Origin: Crossaster papposus
Taxonomy: Eukaryota > Echinodermata > Asteroidea > Velatida > Solasteridae
Direction: 5' to 3'
Assembly: GCA_037893245.1 (NCBI GenBank)
Contig: JBAIAA010000352.1
Location: 1,488,001 to 1,552,000 of the forward strand
DNA length: 64,000 nucleotides
The position numbers were made by a program, and so were the translations under genes. Each line of letters opens with the position of its first letter. Position 1 is the first letter of the stretch. This document shows, one piece after another, positions 1-9,166 of this stretch. Under the pieces are notes generated by a model. That model was not told the origin of the DNA and ran no database searches. It saw nothing but the letters and a program-made list of their open reading frames with translations.

Positions 1-54
1 TCTCTTGTAATATTTTTCAAGATGCTTGTTTACTTCATTCGATAGAGTGGCCAT
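1..54 (-). pseudogene. GPCR N-terminal stub (head fragment 1)
   Basis: The minus strand encodes an ATG at 52-54 and 18 residues (MATLSNEVNKHLEKYYKR) matching the start of GPCR-3. The match ends at the window edge, but in four sister copies (6286, 13232, 23638, 63813) homology stops at the same YYKR codon. The receptor body is missing. It is followed to about 240 by the type-B promoter. Confidence 0.75.
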
Positions 55-145
55 CACCCATGATGTGCAGTGTAGATTGGAGCTGCATTCAACATTTTTT
101 TGCAGATAGAGCGAAGCGCGTTTGTCCTATTTCAAGATTGCTCCA

Positions 146-153
146 GTTTTATA
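146..153 (-). promoter_or_regulatory. Type-B TATA box of orphan promoter
   Basis: The minus strand reads TATAAAAC about 95 nt upstream of the stub ATG, in sequence closely matching the 5' flank of GPCR-3. The promoter looks intact although no receptor follows it here. Confidence 0.5.
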
Positions 154-890
154 CTAATGGAAATATAACACCTTGAGATTTTCTTAAAGTGTGTAGTTGA
201 AACAGAAAGTTTTGTTGACATTCCCTCCATATTTTCCCACAATTCTCAAAGACCTATTTTGTAATGCACGTGATATGGATGTATCTCGTGACAGCAGTTA
301 CCAAAGCAGTCATTTCCGTTTCGCTACTGCCATTTTGAATTAAAGTTGTTTCAGTTTTTAGTATTATGTACAATCTGTATTTCCTTGATTGAAGTTGGTT
401 GATGTTACCGATAATGAAAAGTGACAATACTAAAGCTTTTTTAACCCTAACCCTCCCAAATCCATCCAAATCCATCCAAATCCATACCCTTGTTTTTGTT
501 TTTGTTTGTTTGTTTGTTTTTGTTGTTGTGGGGGAGGGACTTGGTCTTACAGGCCTGGGGTGAATACATTTGGATTATGACGGATGTTGGCACTGTTGGG
601 AGAATGGGACTGATTTTGTCCACCGTGCAGTACTAAGCTGTTGTTCATCAATATCAACCACCACTTGAGTGGATTTGGGTGGATTTGGTCCTGTACTTAA
701 AATGCAGTAGGGTATGGAACACCAAAGAGGCATAAACTCCAATCAACACATTGATCAGTCTTTTTTACATCGATCGTTCTTTTACATCTATTGATTGGTC
801 CTTCCATCTTTTACATCGATCGATTGGTCTTTTACATCGATCACACTTTGCAATTATGTGTCACAGTTTACATATACGTAAACCTAAACT

Positions 891-1390
891 ACCCTCAATC
901 AAACACACATTTATTTCCTCTTCTCAATTGACATAGATACAAAATTATATACATGTAAGTATTGAATGACAAGATATAAATGCCAGAGGTGGCAAAACCT
1001 TGTAAGCAAAGCTTGTATTAGGCATGCCATTAAACAAAAACAAACGAACGGACAACATAATTATAGGAAAACAATCATACTTCTAAGCAGTAAAAAAACA
1101 TATAATACAATACTGGGCTACATGTAGGATTGCCATACCAAGTTCATTTGCACATGGATACATGAAGTTTATAATATATTACATTAGGTACAATTTAAGT
1201 TTCCGTTTAAAAATATTATATGACCTTGAACATCTAAGAGAGAATGGTAAATCATTCCACAATTTAGGTCCGGAGTTTTTGATGTGTTGAAAAGCAGATG
1301 TTCTACGGTATGTTGCGGTATATGAAAATGTAAGTTAGTGGGCATACAACTTGTTATAGTTATGTAAGTTACAGTTAAGTACAAATGAGT
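891..1390 (-). mobile_element. LINE 3'-end remnant (RT C-terminus), copy 1
   Basis: One minus-strand frame reads FQHIKNSGPKLWNDLPFSLR followed by CSRSYNIFKRKLKLYL. This is the generic extreme C-terminus of CR1/Jockey-type non-LTR reverse transcriptases. About 300 bp of apparent 3' UTR follow at lower coordinates. An in-frame stop lies just before the motif, so it is dead. The boundaries come from comparison with three units that lack the insert. Confidence 0.65.
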
Positions 1391-1631
1391 CCCCTATGAA
1401 TTCCCTTTCAAATACAATCCTTATGAAGTCTGCCTGCCTTGACCAACAAACTCATAGATTTTAAACCTTTTCATGTATGTTTTATTTTGACAACAAAAAA
1501 TGACTTTAGGTTTTTTTTCAGTCATATGAATCCTGGTAATCTGCAGACCACATTTAAGTTAAAATCAATGAAACATTTTTTAATAATGAATCTATATTTG
1601 AGTAAAACTCAAAAGGTATTGACTAAGTATC

Positions 1632-1771
1632 TTTAACCAGTTTGCGTCGGATGGCGTGTACCGGTTCCCAAGAATGCCAGCCTGAACCCGTCTCGGATCG
1701 TGGTTCATGAAAAATAATCCCTTGCCTGGGCCCGGTCAATGTCAAAATAATCCCGGGGCGAACTGGTTAAA
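1632..1771. mobile_element. M2 foldback element, copy 1
   Basis: The termini are inverted (TTTAACCAGTTTGCG and CGAACTGGTTAAA), with a 140-bp body containing 'aaaataatccc' twice. It is a non-autonomous DNA element or foldback of unknown superfamily. It recurs at a matching place in most units. Confidence 0.65.
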
Positions 1772-2220
1772 AAGCACAAAGGTAGATTTCATTGTGAAAG
1801 GTAATCTCTGTCGGTGATGGACAATATGGCTTTGTGCTCATTTCAGTGTAACATTTACAAATTACAAGTATATAAGAAGTATGCATCTGTACATTTACTC
1901 ACTTATTTACAACTTCAATAACATAATAATAATAATAATAATTACATATTGCACGCATTCCATAAAAATATGTTCACGTGCGCTAATCACTCGAGCATTA
2001 CTGAAACATTTTACTATACATGTATTTAAACAAAATTCTCACAAGTTCTTGTTGAACAGAAATGAAATATAGGTAAAAAATTAATATTAATTGTTTTAGA
2101 AAGAAAAAAAAAGGGTTTGAAATGTCTGAAGTTTAGACTTGTGTGGTACCGGTAGGTCCTATTTGATTTATATTGAGAGTCGGCAATATATCATCATTGA
2201 AACATTGTAGTATTAAGAAT

Positions 2221-2425
2221 ACGCAGTGGCTATCATTAAGGCAGTTGACGATCTGATTCCTTGACTTACCCAGCACGACATTGACAAAAATATCGGGATA
2301 TCGCTCTTTAAACCAGACTATTTGATAGTCGGGTTCGAAGAGTAAAAGGTTCAGATTATTGTCAATGTCGGGCTTGGTAAGTCAGGGAATCAGATGATCA
2401 ACTGCTGTAACGATAGTCACTGCGT
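2221..2425. mobile_element. F1 foldback element, copy 1
   Basis: A near-complete inverted repeat: the left arm begins ACGCAGTGGCTATCATTA and the right arm ends with its complement, TAACGATAGTCACTGCGT allowing for mismatches. The arms are about 70 bp and include GACTTACCCAGC and its complement. It lies about 650 bp past the GPCR-1 stop. Nine of ten receptor units carry it. Confidence 0.75.
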
Positions 2426-3081
2426 TAAGAATATCCCTGAAAAGAGAGAACACATTGTATTGACATTTTATAGTGAGCTTTTCAGTATTTTGCCAACATT
2501 TTGTTCAGTATCAGTATGTTTTATCACATCATTTGGTATGGTTTGATATCAGAAATACATGTGTGTTTAACTGGAATATCTCCCAAGCCTAATCAAAACA
2601 ACTTTGACAATTATTCAGTACCGGAGCTCGAATAATGTTTCTACGTTGATTTGAGAGGTGGATATAACATTAAGTTCTAAGTTCATGCTTCCTTGCATTG
2701 AAATCTCAGCATCAGTCAATCCTGGATCATTGTTACTGACAACTTGCATCTTTCGAAAAGATAATTCCTCATGGTGTCTCTGCAAACCCTCAGAACTTTA
2801 TTCTGGATCATTGTTACTGAAAACTTGCAAGTGTTGCTAGTACTCTTGAGAGCGCTGTTCTCCTTGCAGGGATGGGTTGCTGCTGTCCTTACATGGATGG
2901 CTTGCACACATCAGTTACCAGAGAACATTGGTCTTGACAATCTTCCAATGATTGACTCCCTTCTGGTTCTGGATGTGCATACTGCTGCCCTTGTGATGAT
3001 GGCTCGGTGACAGTCAGCCCTGGACATTGCCCCTGAGTACTTGCAAGTGACTGCTGGCTCTGCCGGTTCTGGATGTACACA

Positions 3082-4365
3082 CTATTCTCCTTGCATAGAT
3101 GGCTTGCAGTCAGTCAGACTAGAGCATTGTTTCTGGGGAGAACTTGCAAGCGCTGGGGTCCCCGCTGGTTCTGGATGTACTTCAACATGCACTTGAACAT
3201 GCTGCTGACTGTGAATGGATGCCTTGCTGCTGCTTGGCATGGAACATTGTTCTTGACAGCTGTCTAGTGACTGCTGACTCTCTGGGTGTTGTGCATGCTC
3301 TTGGCTTGGTGGCTTGCTGCTGTTTGGCCTGGCAGCATGGTGCTCTTGGTCATTTTCTGCCTGTGGAATCACACGAAGCTCAATCTGCCTCCCAGGCTGC
3401 GATGATCGGCTGGGATTCTGTCTTGGGCAGCAACGACAGCACAGTTTGAGGAATGAGAAAGCCTTGACTACAGCTGCACGATAGTCTGCGTTTGTGGCAC
3501 TGTAGACCAGGGAATTGATTGAACTATTGATAAGCTCAAAACTGTTATGACATATAAACAGAATATATATTTTTTCTGTAAGTTGTATAAATTCAACAGT
3601 ATGTGAATTTGTATGTACGGAAATGTTTTGGTGCACAATTAAAAGAATTGACAATGCAGTGCCCATTAAGTTCAAAATGAAGAAAACAGCAGTATTGATG
3701 ATCACCATACAGAGGACCTTGCCTGCTTGCTTGGGACTGTTTGGCAACAGGGCTGATTGTCTGCGCACTTTCACTACCACATAGATGTACAAAGCAAGAG
3801 TTGCTATCAAGCAAACAATGGCAATAATGGAATTAATCCAAAAGACAACTTTATCAAAGATAGTCTTTGGTAAGAATATCAGAATCAAACCAACAATGAT
3901 TGTAGGCACCCAGAGTCCTGCAGATATCTTTGCTGCTCGAGATTTAGAGGCTTTCTCTTTGTGTGTCAGAGGATTACGCACTGCAGAGAATCTCTCAAAT
4001 GCTATGGTGACCACAAAGAAAAAAGAATCAGCAAGAAGCGTGTATCTGACAACTCTCCATACGTTTTGAACAAGGAGGTTGTACTTGAAGGGTGAACATA
4101 ATGCAAATATAAAGTCACTCATAAGGAAGAGCGAGTCACCCACAGCCAGATTGGATAAGTAGATGTTGATGATTGTACGCATGGACTTCACTCGAAAGAC
4201 TGTGAAGAGAAACACAAAGTTGAAGAGGATGCCGATTGGTGCAATGATTTCAGCACTTAACCACGTTATTTCGTTTGTTCTGTCTCTACTCTTGTAATAG
4301 CTCTCAAGATGCTTGTGTACTTCAGGTGACAGAGTAGAGTTGTCTTCTTGGTAGCCATCAGCCAT
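3082..4365 (-). CDS. GPCR-1: atypical rhodopsin-like receptor, 427 aa
   Basis: A single-exon seven-helix receptor predicted at the cell surface; the ligand is unknown. Residues 1-37 are a short ectodomain with one N-glycosylation sequon (N9-S-T). TM1 spans about 38-58 with N49 (N1.50). TM2 has SNLAVGD with D77 (D2.50). TM3 ends in E124-R125-F126. W152 is W4.50. TM7 has N284-S-L-V-Y288 in place of NPxxY, followed by a CCRCC palmitoylation-like cluster. The usual TM3 and ECL2 cysteines, the TM5 proline and TM6 CWxP are absent. The tail from about 340 is Ser/Gln/His-rich. The TAG stop replaces the CAG of GPCR-2 and -5, and a 2-nt deletion follows, so the tail is truncated. G76, M82 and F123 differ from nearly all paralogs. 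It forms a close pair with GPCR-4. Confidence 0.85.
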   Translation of the reverse strand: MADGYQEDNSTLSPEVHKHLESYYKSRDRTNEITWLSAEIIAPIGILFNFVFLFTVFRVKSMRTIINIYLSNLAVGDSLFLMSDFIFALCSPFKYNLLVQNVWRVVRYTLLADSFFFVVTIAFERFSAVRNPLTHKEKASKSRAAKISAGLWVPTIIVGLILIFLPKTIFDKVVFWINSIIAIVCLIATLALYIYVVVKVRRQSALLPNSPKQAGKVLCMVIINTAVFFILNLMGTALSILLIVHQNISVHTNSHTVEFIQLTEKIYILFICHNSFELINSSINSLVYSATNADYRAAVVKAFSFLKLCCRCCPRQNPSRSSQPGRQIELRVIPQAENDQEHHAARPNSSKPPSQEHAQHPESQQSLDSCQEQCSMPSSSKASIHSQQHVQVHVEVHPEPAGTPALASSPQKQCSSLTDCKPSMQGE

Positions 4366-4495
4366 AGTTTATGTACAGTGTAGCATTTCCAACATTATTT
4401 GCAGATGCAGTGTAGGTATTCTTGTTGTAAGAACACTAACAGAGAATCTTTGAGGTGTGTGCAGTTGAAACTGAAATCTGCTTTGTGTCCTCTCC

Positions 4496-4506
4496 CCTTT
4501 TATATA
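4496..4506 (-). promoter_or_regulatory. Type-A TATA box of GPCR-1
   Basis: The minus strand reads TATATAAAAGG about 130 nt upstream of the ATG, followed by a GGGGAGA stretch. The same block precedes GPCR-2, GPCR-9 and the 61.8-kb pseudogene, and a variant precedes GPCR-4. This predicts a 5' UTR of about 100 nt. Confidence 0.6.
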
Positions 4507-4660
4507 TTCTCTTTGTTTATTTAGGATAAGTTTGTATACATTGTTTGTAAATTACGTTGGTGATGAAGGAAACATAAACAGTATTCAATTTACCGGTACA
4601 TCATCCCGACACTAATTGAAACATTTGGTTGCGGAACTCGCTGCTATTGGGATTTCAACC

Positions 4661-4740
4661 AGCTAGCCAAACCCTGGCTAGTAATAATGCATCTGCAATA
4701 GAAAGCAGGAGGCTGTGGGTTCGAGTCCCACCCAAGTGAA
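4661..4740 (+). repeat. tRNA-derived SINE head, copy 1
   Basis: It contains a perfect T-arm, GTGGG-TTCGAGT-CCCAC (4715-4731), with a B-box-like core. A candidate anticodon arm (CTGC/GCAG) and a gctagccaaaccctggctag hairpin precede it. There is no coherent cloverleaf, so this is a SINE and not a working tRNA gene. Confidence 0.55.
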
Positions 4741-4866
4741 ATTTTTGTTTATAAAAAACGTTGGTAGCTACGGGTAAAATACTTTTGGCCATGCACAGGG
4801 AAGATGGGTTAGTCCATAAATAAGGGGTCCAAAAGTGTGACATTTGTGGGTGTCCTGGTTACACCT

Positions 4867-5105
4867 GGGGCCAATTACATGTATAAGCACAAAAATGTGC
4901 TTAGCACAAAAAGGTCTTGCTCAGTAAAAACAGGTTATTGGTCAAAACTCCACAGACTTTTCATTCAAAGCAAAAACCAGCTGAATACCAGTTACACAAA
5001 ATAAACATCATCTGAAATGTTGGTTTGTAACCCTGTTTTTTTCCCAAGGAAGAATGTTCATGCTCAGCAAATGTTGGTGCTCACACGTTTCATGAAATTG
5101 GCTCC
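4867..5105. mobile_element. GGGGCCAATT foldback element, copy 1
   Basis: The ends are inverted (GGGGCCAATT and AATTGGCTCC). Inner arms such as aagcacaaaaatgtgcttag and agcaaatgttggtgctcac, and aaaaacaggtta against aaccctgttttt, also pair. It resembles abundant short elements I associate with echinoderm genomes. That link is memory-based and was not searched. Confidence 0.6.
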
Positions 5106-5609
5106 TGGTCTAGTAATTTACAATGCAAGTGTCACTGAAATTGACTTCAAACTTTTTATATAATTTGTTTTGCAGGTACTGGTACTTTTCTTTATGTAAA
5201 TCACTCTTTTAGAAAGAAGACATCAAAGAATGCTTGCTGAATTTAAAATAATATTTTAATGTCAAATGTAACAGGCACATGAGAAATTTGACCCCGAATT
5301 AAAAGACAGTCCTGGATAGAAAATAATAAAAGAATGTCATTTCTAAAGATGCGCCTCAGAGACGCATGTTTGCAAATGTCCATTAGTAGTTGATTTGTAA
5401 TCTACGAATGGTGTGCGCAATCCTTTAAACGATGCACATGCGTGCATTGGAGCTGGTAATTGATTGGTTGCTGTGCGTGACATGATTCAGCTGCAATTGG
5501 CTGAACAAGAACGTAACCTGAATGCTGATTGTAGTCGCAATTCAAATTTTGGACTCGGCAAATTTGGAGCTGCAATCACAATCATAAAATATTGTTTTCT
5601 TGTACTATA

Positions 5610-6030
5610 CAGGGTGGCCCATTAATAAAAACCAGACAAGTATATTTTCACTACCCTGAGGCCAAAACTACCCATACCAATGGATGGAGAATCTTTCTAG
5701 AAGAAAAATTACACCAAGATATCTCGATTTGGGCTAGTAGTTTTAGCTCCAGACCCTGTTTTGTGAAGCACAGCCGAGTCAGTGGTCCTTTCGCACCGAG
5801 AAATAACTAAACCGTGATTTAGTTATTTTTTGATGCGAAAGAACCACTGACTTCACTTCATTAAATAGAATCTGGAGCTAAAACTACTAGTCCGAATTGA
5901 GACCTCTTGGTTTCATCGTTCTTCAAGAAACATTCTGCATTCGTTGGTATAGGTAGTTTTGGCCTCATGGTAGTGGAAGTATATGCTTGTAGGTTGGAAT
6001 ATTATTTTCAATATTTTGGAGGCCACCCTG
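5610..6030. mobile_element. Mariner-like foldback MITE, copy 1
   Basis: The termini CAGGGTGGCC and GGCCACCCTG are flanked by TA on both sides, as expected for Tc1/mariner-type insertion. The whole 421 bp folds back on itself; for example tagttttagctccaga pairs with tctggagctaaaacta, and gtggtcctttcgca with tgcgaaagaaccac. There is no transposase. Confidence 0.7.
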
Positions 6031-6285
6031 TATAGCATTGAGAGTGCCAACACTTAATCAATTGAGTTTGTATGCACCTTTCTTTCGGTTTTGAGCACCT
6101 TTGCTGCTTCAAATGACAAACATGCACAACTGACAATTGGTGTATATGACCTGCTCCAACGGAACCCAGATAAAGTTGACAATTTTAGTTATTTAGATTT
6201 TGCTTTTTTTTTTTAATTCTCTAGGTTCTCAACTGTAAAATGATGTATCATTTACACATGTACCCCCACCCTACATGTACAAGTA

Positions 6286-6339
6286 TCTCTTGTAATAGTT
6301 TTCAAGATGCTTCTTTACGTCATTCGATAGAGTGGCCAT
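6286..6339 (-). pseudogene. GPCR N-terminal stub (head fragment 2)
   Basis: The minus-strand ATG is at 6337-6339 and reads MATLSNDVKKHLENYYKR. Homology to receptors then stops at the same codon as in fragments 1, 3, 4 and 5. A type-B promoter follows to about 6540, but its TATA is changed (ccagttttctac on the plus strand). Confidence 0.7.
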
Positions 6340-7147
6340 CACCTGTGATGTGCAGTGTATAGCTTGGAGCTGCATCCAACATTTTCTGGAGATACAGCGA
6401 AGCGCGTTTGTCCTATTTCAAGATTGATCCAGTTTTCTACTAATGGGAATATAACACCTTGAGATCTTATAAAAGTGTGTAGTTGAAACAGAAAGTTTGG
6501 TTGACATTCCCTCCATATTTTCCCACAATTGTATTGTAATGCACATGATATGCAATGTGTCTCGTGACAGCAGTTACTAAAGCAGACAAATAAGTTTCGC
6601 TTCTGCCATTTAGAATTAAAGTTGTTTCAGTTTTTATCATTACACAATGTATGTACAATGCGTATTTCCTTGATTGAAATTGCTTGATGTTACCAATAAT
6701 GAAAAGTGACAAAACTAAAGCTTCTTTAACACTAACCCTTGTTGTTTTGTTTGTTTTTGTTTTTGTTTTGTTAGGGTAGGAGGGGGAACTTGGTCCTGTA
6801 GGCCTGGGGTGAATATATTTGGATTATGATGGACGTTGGCACTGCTGGGAGAATGGGTCTGATTTTGTCCATCGTGCAGTGATGAGCTGTTGTTCATCAA
6901 TATAAACCACCACTTGAGTAGATTTGAGTGGATTTGGTCCTGTACTTAAAATGCAGTAGGGTATGGAACACCAAAGAGGCATAAACTCCAATCAACACAT
7001 TGATCAGTCTTTTTTACATCGATCGTTCTTTTACATCTATTGATTGGTCCTTCCATCAAATGGTCTTTTACATCGATCGATTGGTCTTTTACATCGATCA
7101 CACTTTGCAATTATGTGTCACAGTTTACATATACGTAAACCTAAACT

Positions 7148-7646
7148 ACCCTCAATCAAACACACATTTATTTCCTCTTCTCAATTGACATAGATACAAA
7201 ATGATATAAGTATTGAATAACAAGATATAAATGCCAGAGGTAGCAAGACCTTGTAAGCAAAGCTTGTATTAGGCATGCCATTAAACAAAAACAAACGAAC
7301 GGACACCATAATTATACGAGGAAAACAATCATACTTCTAAGCAGTAAAAAAACATATAATACAATACTGGGCTACATGTAGGATTGCCATACCAAGTCCA
7401 TTTTCACATGGATACATGAAGTTTATAATAATTACATTAGGTACAATTTAAGTTTCTGTTTAAAAATATTATATGACCTTGAACATCTAAGAGAGAATGG
7501 TAAATCATTCCACAATTTAGGTCCGGAGTTTTGGATGTTGTGTTGAAAAGCAGATGTTCTACGGTATGTTGCGGTATATGGAAATGTAAGTTAGTGGGCA
7601 TACAACTTGTTATAGTTATGTAAGTTACAGTTAAGTACAAATGAGT
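7148..7646 (-). mobile_element. LINE 3'-end remnant, copy 2
   Basis: The same RT C-terminal fragment (LWNDLPFSLRCSRSYNIF in a minus frame) and 3' UTR as at 891-1390, at the same position in the unit. Confidence 0.6.
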
Positions 7647-7913
7647 CCCCTATGAATTCCCTTTCAAATACAATCCTTATGAAGTCTGCCTGCCTTGACC
7701 AAAAAACTCACGGATTTTCAACCTTTATGTTTTATTTTGACAACAAAAAATGCTTTTAGGGGGTTATTTCAGTCATATGAATCCTGGTAATCTGCAGACC
7801 ACATTCAAGTTAAAATCAATGAAACATTTTTTAATAATGAAAAATGACAATTTAAAAATAAATCTATATTTGAGTAAAACTCAAAAGGTATTGACTGAGT
7901 ATCTTTAACCAGT

Positions 7914-8043
7914 TTGCGTCGGATGGCGAGTACCGGTTCCCAAGAATGCTAGCCTGAACCCGTCTCGGATCGTGGTTCATGAAAAATAATCCCGCGCCTG
8001 GGCCCGGTCAATGTCAAAATAATCCCAGCGCAAACTGGTTAAA
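7914..8043. mobile_element. M2 foldback element, copy 2
   Basis: Inverted TTTAACCAGTTTGCG and CAAACTGGTTAAA ends in the same unit position as copy 1. Confidence 0.6.
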
Positions 8044-8490
8044 AAGCACAAAGGTAGATTTCATTGTGAAATGTACTTGTAATCTCTGTCTGTGATAGAC
8101 AATATGGGTTTGTGCTTATTTCAGATGAACATATTTACAAATTACAAGTATAAAAGAAGTATGCATCTGTACTCACTTATTTACAACTTCAGTAACATAA
8201 TAATAATAATAATAATTACATTTATATAGCTCGCATTCCATACAAATATGTTCATGTGCGCTAATCACTCGAGCATTACTGAAACATTTTACTCTACATG
8301 TATTTAAACAAAAGTCTCACAAGCTCTTGTTAAACAGAAATGAAATATAGGTAAAAATAAATATTAATTGTTTTAGAAACAAAAATGTGGGCTTGAAATG
8401 TCTGAAGTTTAGACTTGTGCGGTAGGTCCTATTGGATTCATTTTGAGATTCAGCAATATATCATCACTGAATCATTGTATTATTAAGAAT

Positions 8491-8694
8491 ACGCAGTGGC
8501 TATATTATTGCGACAGTGAACAATCTGATTCCTTGACTTACCCAGCCCTACATTAACAAAAATATCTGGTTATCGCTCTTGGAACCAGACTATTTGATAG
8601 TCAGGTTCAAAGAGTAAAAGGTTCAGAGTATTGTCAATGTCGCGCTGGGTAAGTCAGGGAATCAGATGATCAACTGCTGTAACAATAGTCACGG
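8491..8694. mobile_element. F1 foldback element, copy 2
   Basis: Same inverted arms as copy 1, about 470 bp past the GPCR-2 stop. The right terminus is degenerate (cacggct in place of cactgcgt). Confidence 0.65.
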
Positions 8695-9166
8695 CTTTAA
8701 GAATATCCCTAAAAAGAGAACACATTGTATTGACATTTTATAGTGAGCTTTTCAGTATTTTGCCATTTGAGAGGTGGATATAACATTAAGTTCTGAGTTG
8801 AAATCTCAGCATCAGTCAATCCTGGATCATTGTTACTGACAACTTGCATCTTTCGAAAAGAGAATTCCACATGGTGTCTCTGCAAACCCTCACAACTTTA
8901 TCCTGGATCATTGTTACTGAAAACTTGCAAGTGTTGCTGGCACTCTTGAGACCGCTGCTCCCCTTATGGTATGGATGGGTTGGAGGTCAGTCGCCCTTGA
9001 ACATTGTTTGTGACAGTTTTTGAGTGACTCGCTGCTGGTTCTTGATGTGCATAATACTGCTCTTAATCTTATGGCACTTGGCTGTTGTGCCTGGAACATT
9101 GTTTGAGTGTTACTTACAAAGTGATTGTTGACTACATGTATCTGCTGACTGTGCATACTGCTGACC

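Larger units (their letters stand above)
241..3081. other. Intergenic unit 1, including decayed tail repeats of GPCR-1
   Basis: There is no supported gene. From left to right it holds a T/G-rich tract near 480-530, short tandem copies of a ttttacatcgatcgattggtc-like motif at about 757-845, an old LINE 3' end (891-1390), the M2 foldback (1632-1771), a (TAA)n tract near 1920-1942, and the F1 foldback (2221-2425). From about 2650 to 3081 the minus strand continues the receptor-tail repeat beyond the GPCR-1 stop, with frameshifts. The small ORFs here are not conserved as protein. Confidence 0.7.
4507..6285. other. Module X, copy 1 (repeat cassette between two promoters)
   Basis: There is no gene. 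It holds a tRNA-like SINE (4661-4740), a GGGGCCAATT foldback (4867-5105), about 450 bp of unclassified repeat, a mariner-like foldback (5610-6030) and a short tail up to the next head fragment. The order is the same at 11.3, 21.7, 52.6 and 62.0 kb. Confidence 0.7.
6540..9166. other. Intergenic unit 2 with decayed GPCR-2 tail repeats
   Basis: No gene is supported. It holds a poly-pyrimidine/T-G tract at about 6740-6790, tandem ttttacatcgatcgattgg motifs at about 7010-7105, a LINE 3' remnant (7148-7646), M2 (7914-8043), (TAA)n near 8200, F1 (8491-8694), and degenerate receptor-tail repeats at about 8790-9166. Confidence 0.65.

Noticed and set aside
1184-1384. Conserved 60-67-codon minus-strand ORF in six spacers
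   Set aside because: The meaningful frame is a different one, encoding the LWNDLPFSLR end of a LINE reverse transcriptase; this ORF is a shadow.
4661-4740. tRNA gene
   Set aside because: The T-arm and B-box are good, but there is no full cloverleaf and the copies share long non-tRNA flanks, so a SINE fits better.
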